A DNA stretch of 64,000 bases from positions 4,731,502 to 4,795,501 of the forward strand of contig RPFO01000213.1 in assembly GCA_009746045.1 (NCBI GenBank). Direction: 5' to 3'. A model generated the notes under the pieces. The model was not told where the DNA came from, searched no databases, and saw only the letters and a program-made list of their open reading frames with translations. The position numbers and the translations under genes are program-made. The stretch's first letter is position 1, and each line of letters starts with the position of its first letter. This document shows positions 59,374 through 64,000 of this stretch, in pieces. The DNA comes from Mesostigma viride (Eukaryota; Streptophyta; Mesostigmatophyceae; Mesostigmatales; Mesostigmataceae).

Positions 59374-59640
59374 GGTGCAGGTGCCCTGGTGCACCTAGAG
59401 CAGGGGTAGCTTACATTCCCACCCTTGCATGAAGTAGCCTAGAATGTGCATGAAGCAGCCATATGCCCCTTCTCAGGGATTAATTAATTAATTAATTAAT
59501 TATCAACATCACTCCGTTGGGAGTAGATGTAGCACATAGCCCTGAGAAGGGGCATATGGCTTTTAATACATTCTAGGCTACTTCATGCAAGGGTGGGAAT
59601 GTAAGCTACCCCTGCTCTAGGTGCACCAGGGCACCCGCAC
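59374..59640. repeat. Fold-back inverted repeat, arms about 100 bp
   Basis: GGTGCCCTGGTGCACCTAGA...CTTGCATGAAGTAGCCTAG (59383-59452) and CCATATGCCCCTTCTCAGGG (59459-59478) are matched in inverted order at 59535-59640. The centre holds TTAATTAATT and CCGTTGGGAG. A third partial copy follows at 59785-59850. Part of it also occurs in the alpha element (28870-28950). Confidence 0.8.
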
Positions 59641-60339
59641 CCTCATGGTCTATCACGCTATGCCCGGGTAAGGGGGGAGCATGCCTGTGAGGGGGAAGAT
59701 CATCATGGCTATACAAAAACTAGAGCGTGGCATCTCAGCAGAGAGCAGCTCTCTGCATGGGCACAGCATTACTAAATAAAACTCTTCTCAGGGATATGTG
59801 CTACATTTACTCCCAACGGAGTGATGTTGATAACTAATTAATTAATTAATGACATCATATTAATTTTTAAAATCATTATTGATAGCAACACTACCTTGTT
59901 AGCATTTGTTACCATTCAGGGCTCCAAATGCCCTGAGGCGTTGTTCAAGGTCTGAACAACCGTAATTCATTGTGGCTGTTAAGTTCCAGCTTCGTCGGGC
60001 ATAATTCGTCTAACTATCTAAGTGCAAACGTTGTTTGGAAGGGACTCATTTTGGCCTTAATTAAGGATCTGGAGCAGGAGCACGTATTCCATGGACTGAT
60101 GGGGGTGGGTGCATTAGAACTGAGCCGCGAAGACTAGCTGATCTCACTCTAATCTTATATACCAAGTTGTCTCCTTGATAATATACAAAGTTGTCTCTCT
60201 TAATACAAAATCCTAACTACTCTACTCAGTCACGCACCCCTTCCTCCTGGCGTGGGGAGGGGGGGCTCTTACATCGCCATGCGTCCAGGCATGATTTGTC
60301 TCGCTTCATCTACCATGATTGCCTTTAATTTGACCATTA
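59641..60339. other. Beta interior, no gene recognised
   Basis: Contains TTAATTAATT runs and inverted CAAGGAGACAA motifs (60168, 60190). The block AAAATCCTAACTAC...GGGGAGGGGGG resembles 28616-28670 in the alpha element. Confidence 0.45.
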
Positions 60340-60363
60340 ATTAATTAATTAATTAATTAAGAA

Positions 60364-60576
60364 CATCCATCCATCCATCCATCCATCCCTCCCTCCCTCC
60401 CTCCCTCCCTCCCTCCCTCCCTCCCTCCCTCCCTCCCTCCCTCCCTCCCTCCCTCCCTCCCTCCCTCCCTCCCTCCCTCCCTCCCTCCCTCCCTCCCTCC
60501 CTCCCTCCCTCCCTCCCTCCCTCCCTCCCTCCCTCCCTCCCTCCCTCCCTCCCTCCCTCCCTCCCTCCCTCCATCC
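60364..60576. repeat. (TCCC)n microsatellite
   Basis: Pure tetranucleotide array of about 210 bp at the position of the longer array in beta copy 1. Confidence 0.95.
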
Positions 60577-60774
60577 ATGATGAAATTTGGTCGGGTAAAT
60601 TGCAATAGACTCGCCTTTTGATGACGAACACGCCGATCTAATTTTTGGCAGCCATTGCCCAGGATTTCGCAAGTTATCGCCAGCGGCCTGCCCAGCAGAT
60701 CTCGCTATTTTTCTGCACATTATGGCGGCACCACGCATGTGATCAGTGTGCCTGCGCCCCCTGCCCTCGTCTAG

Positions 60775-61992
60775 GTGCTATTAAACGTAGCTATGGAGGT
60801 CCCCGCATCGTCTTCAGCTCTTGCCGCCGATTCTATTGATGCCCAGATTGCTGCAAACAAAATCGCCCACGACATTGTCGTCGCCAAGAACGCCGCTAAC
60901 AAGCGATCCAAGACTTCGGAAGCAACTTCGGAAGCAACTCCGATAGCTGCTGAAACCTCCTTGCCGGACGCCATTTCTTCCTCATTCTACATGCCAGGCC
61001 AGCGTTTGAGCCTGGCAGACATCGATACCTTACTCGCCTACAATGACGCCGCTGTGACAAGCGTGCTGAAGCTCCGCAACGACAACGACGCCCCGATTCG
61101 CCACCCTAAGAGCGGCCAGGTTATGGAGGCTGCTTCGGATGAATGGCCTCATTGGGATGAGCGCCAGCGTCGGCTTGCCTGTCTTATTTCGTGCTGCCCT
61201 GAACTTGTCGAGCTGCCGGCGACGACCATCGCCAGGCCAGCCCCCGCGACCGATGTTAACGTGCAGCTGCAGGACGTCGCACAGTCTTTTACGACCGTGC
61301 AGGGCGACATTAAGGTCCTGACGGAGGCGTCTGCAGCTGCGACGGCACAATTGCTGGAGCTGAAGAAAGCCATGGCAGCCCCCGCCAAAACTACCACGTT
61401 TGCCGACGTCACCGGCAAGCAGTTGACCACCATCGTTCAACAGGCGGCCAAGTCTGCAGCTACCGCTGCGGTCACCCAGAATGCAGTGCAGCAACGCCAG
61501 CGCAATATGGTAATCAAAGGCTTCCAGACAGGCGCGGCAGCACATGAGACAGCGCACTCACTTGCCGAGGAGCTGCGCGGCCCAGCGTTTCTGGGGAAGA
61601 TGCAGCTCCAGAACCGTGTTGTCATTGAACGAGCCATTCGGCTGCCAGGCCCTCCGGGCCTGGTCGTCGTCACCATGGCCTCCATGCACGACAAACGCCT
61701 CGTGCTGGGAGCACGTCGTCTGCTCCAGCCCGGCGACTTCAGCCTCGACGAGAACTACACGCCGGCTCAACTGAAGGCGAGGAGCGCGGTGTGGAACAGC
61801 ACCATCGTCCAGGGGGAGCGGCGTTGCCACCCTCCATCGCCTGACTACGTATGCATTGAGTCGTCCCCCTCTTCTTCCCCCTCTTTTTCAACCTCCACCG
61901 GCGGGCCGCTTCGGCCACTTGCCGCTTTCTCTTGGCCTGTTTTTGCGCGATGTCAACGGGATTTTCCATGGTGGCTGTACTTTCGCTCGTAA
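60775..61992 (+). CDS. Beta-element ORF, LINE ORF1-like RNA-binding protein (intact)
   Basis: 405 codons from ATG 60775, or 399 from the more likely ATG 60793 (MEVPASSSALAAD). The N-terminal half is Ala-rich and helical (SAAATAQLLELKKAMAAP), with a possible coiled coil before the globular part. The core reads RNMVIKGF, ETAHSLAEELRGPAFLG, VIERAIRLPGPPGLVVVTMA and DENYTPAQLKARSAVWN, a layout like the RRM-like plus C-terminal domains of LINE ORF1 proteins; the assignment is inference. A Ser/Pro-rich tail ends in PWWLYFRS. A TCTAG acceptor-like site lies just upstream (60775), so an earlier exon is possible. The twin at 5047 has lost 13 bp. Confidence 0.55.
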   Translation: MLLNVAMEVPASSSALAADSIDAQIAANKIAHDIVVAKNAANKRSKTSEATSEATPIAAETSLPDAISSSFYMPGQRLSLADIDTLLAYNDAAVTSVLKLRNDNDAPIRHPKSGQVMEAASDEWPHWDERQRRLACLISCCPELVELPATTIARPAPATDVNVQLQDVAQSFTTVQGDIKVLTEASAAATAQLLELKKAMAAPAKTTTFADVTGKQLTTIVQQAAKSAATAAVTQNAVQQRQRNMVIKGFQTGAAAHETAHSLAEELRGPAFLGKMQLQNRVVIERAIRLPGPPGLVVVTMASMHDKRLVLGARRLLQPGDFSLDENYTPAQLKARSAVWNSTIVQGERRCHPPSPDYVCIESSPSSSPSFSTSTGGPLRPLAAFSWPVFARCQRDFPWWLYFRS

Positions 61993-62139
61993 TTACGGGT
62001 GGTGCATTAAGCGCAGGCTTTCGACCTTCCCTTTCAACACCAAACTACTCCATCATCTTGTGTAAGTTAGGGTCTTAGGGGCAGTGCAGCTTGTCTGGAC
62101 GATAGATCATGCAGACAAGCACACGTGACCCTGACCGAA

Positions 62140-62285
62140 ATGATTACCAAAAAAGGACAAATGATTACCGATTTTTACCGATGATTACACATGATTACAC
62201 ATGATTACACGTACATGATTACCAAAAAAGGACAAATGATTACCGATTTTTACCGATGATTACACATGATTACATATGATTACAC
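62140..62285. repeat. 74-76-bp tandem repeat, two units
   Basis: Same unit as 6400-6620, one copy fewer. Confidence 0.85.
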
Positions 62286-62286
62286 C

Positions 62287-62882
62287 CCCGTATTACATAG
62301 GAAGGTGTAACTATGTACTCCACCCTATGTACTCCAAGAGTACATAGGGTGGCACACTATGTACTCCAAGAGTACATAGTCCGGAGTACATATGATCCGG
62401 GATTTCCGAATAGGGGACTGCCGACGCGGTGAGACACGCCCGTATTACATAGGAAGGAGTGACTATGTACTCCACACTATGTACTCCAAGAGTACATAGG
62501 GTGGCACACTATGTACTCCAAGAGTACATAGTCCGGAGTACATATGATCCGGGATTTCCGAATAGGGGACTGCCGACGCGGTGAGACACGCCCGTATTAC
62601 ATAGGAAGGAGTGACTATGTACTCCACACTATGTACTCCAAGAGTACATAGGGTGGCACACTATGTACTCCAAGAGTACATAGTGTGGAGTACATATGAT
62701 CCGGGATTTCCGATTAGGGGACTGCCGACGCGGTGAGACACGCCCGTATTACTTAGGAAGGAGTGACTATGTACTCCACACTATGTACTCCAAGAGTACA
62801 TAGGGTGGCACACTATGTACTCCAAGAGTACATAGTGTGGAGTACATATGATCCGGGATTTCCGAATAGGGGACTGCCGAAC
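62287..62882. repeat. About 148-bp palindromic tandem repeat, four units
   Basis: Same unit as 6625-7215. In the last two units the GTCCGGAG of copy 1 reads GTGTGGAG, which lengthens the inverted symmetry of TATGTACTCC / GGAGTACATA. Confidence 0.9.
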
Positions 62883-64000
62883 TCGAGGCCCCCAGAGTAC
62901 CAACTAGGCTGACTATCTAGGTACTCGAGTCACGACGCAGTGAGATACGCCAAGCCGCCCGAAGCAGATCTCTGCATGCGCCACGTGTAACGAGGGTTCT
63001 GCTTGCGAATTCGAATTGCGATGAGCCGTTGCAGACGCGCCGCCTAGATGTTTGAATTTCATCAACGAGCCTTGAACGAGCTGGTAAAGTTTGCCTGCCC
63101 TTGCATCACCTTGCGCTGGCTATGCCGATTGCAGTCCAGCCGACTGATAGTGGTGAAAGAATAAGCGCCCCCCTAAACCCGCATGATCACGATGCTTGAA
63201 GAAAAAAAAGCAAAAGGCGCACTAGGATGCATGACAAGCCCTTTTGGAGCCCCAGTTTAGCATGATTCGGTCATCCGTTTCCAGCCATCGGCAGCGCCAA
63301 CTCCGATACAGCTTACTATGGCGTAGTCGGTAGCCAGCTACACCGCTTTTCTTGCCTTTGTTACTACGTGCAAACTTCAATTCGTTACATCGTGCGCCTG
63401 CGGCATATTTAAGAAAGCGGCTGCAAGCGCACCTTGCTGAGCCAGGTACACAATGTCTTCAGTCAGCGACCGCGTATGCATGCCACGTTTAGTCGCATCG
63501 AGTCGCGTAGACAATGCGTTCCGGATTAAATTGTTCACCGTTCAATTGCTCAGCGCTGCCTGAATGCAGCGCGCTTTATTACTGATTCTGTCCTCTTTGC
63601 ATGCATTGCAGTCGATTGTATGTTATTTTCACGTTGTCCATCTTTCCACTCGCTTTCATTGTTTACCAGATACAAAAAGTCTCCCACGAGGTAGGCGACA
63701 CTTCAATCTCGCTTATTTTACACCTGGCACACCTGGGCTTCTCTGTATGTGCCGATGCCCATCGTAAGTTGTTGAACGTTTTTTGCCCTCCATGGTTGCC
63801 AATTTTACTAGGAGTTCTTAGGAGCTCTCTCTCCATTGACTTCTCTGTCTCTTTTGCTTTGGCCATGCCATGTTAGTGTAATGTCTTCCTTGCTGCCATG
63901 CTAGCGGGCCCACGTGCTTGTTCCTTGTCAAAGTAGGGAGGCTCGCGGGGTGGGTGGCTGGTCATGCTTGTACCTTATCAAGGGAGGGGCCCACGTAGGG
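62883..64000. other. Beta interior to window end, no gene recognised
   Basis: Matches 7216-8340 of copy 1 with few substitutions. The start of the M5 minisatellite is at about 63905. Confidence 0.6.

Larger units (their letters stand above)
56154..64000 (+). mobile_element. CACTA-like element, family beta, copy 2 (runs off the window)
   Basis: Left TIR CACTAGGAGTTAATTT at 56154-56169, followed by CCGTAACC/GGTAAC subterminal repeats to about 56500. From 60340 on it matches beta copy 1 (4282 on) almost base for base. By comparison with copy 1 its right end should lie about 2.4 kb beyond the window, giving roughly 10 kb in total. It is inserted in an 85-bp repeat unit of alpha copy 2, left flank ...CAGCGA. 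Confidence 0.78.

Overview
The window is nuclear DNA of a eukaryote. The evidence is GT-AG introns in phase with long exons, long microsatellites and minisatellites, and several kinds of terminal-inverted-repeat (TIR) DNA transposon. No operons, Shine-Dalgarno sites, CRISPR arrays, rRNA or tRNA genes were seen. The style (CACTA elements, tetranucleotide arrays, lysine/glutamate-rich multi-exon genes, a DNA-virus-like primase-helicase relic) would suit an alga or another green-lineage organism, but the sequence does not fix the taxon.

Layout, left to right. 1-3.5 kb: a broken relic of a primase fused to a superfamily-2 helicase of the herpesvirus/giant-virus origin-binding type. It is followed at 3.6-4.0 kb by tandem units that each carry a long stem. 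4.28-10.71 kb: the right part of a CACTA-like transposon (family beta), whose end cuts a minus-strand gene (10.71-11.49 kb). 11.5-13.2 kb: hairpin repeats and an AT-rich island. 13.17-34.1 kb: two adjoining minisatellites (M1 about 48 bp unit, M2 30 bp unit), each split by a transposon. M1 is split by a 5.1-kb element with TA target duplication (T1, itself carrying a 1.3-kb TTAA/piggyBac-type element). M2 is split by an 11.9-kb CACTA-like element (family alpha, perfect 56-bp TIRs).

34.1-48.0 kb: a hairpin-unit array, then one large plus-strand multi-exon gene of unknown function. Its short introns resemble one another and carry the same GGGTC...GCAGAGTGACCC hairpin. A 2.2-kb TTAA/piggyBac-type element sits in one of its exons, and simple removal of the element with one TTAA rejoins the reading frame. 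49.35-51.91 kb: a minus-strand Ala/Pro/Lys-rich multi-exon gene with a minisatellite in its first intron. 52.02-56.15 kb: a second, interrupted alpha element starting about 110 bp upstream of that gene's ATG. 56.15-64.0 kb: a second beta element, inserted into the alpha copy and running off the window.

The main story is nested transposition. Repetitive arrays and a duplicated exon act as dated landing sites, so that boundaries, target duplications and insertion order can be read directly. Many real-looking exons carry single-base shifts at homopolymer runs. The sequence therefore mixes true decay with probable long-read assembly error, and the shifts need read-level checking before any gene is called dead.
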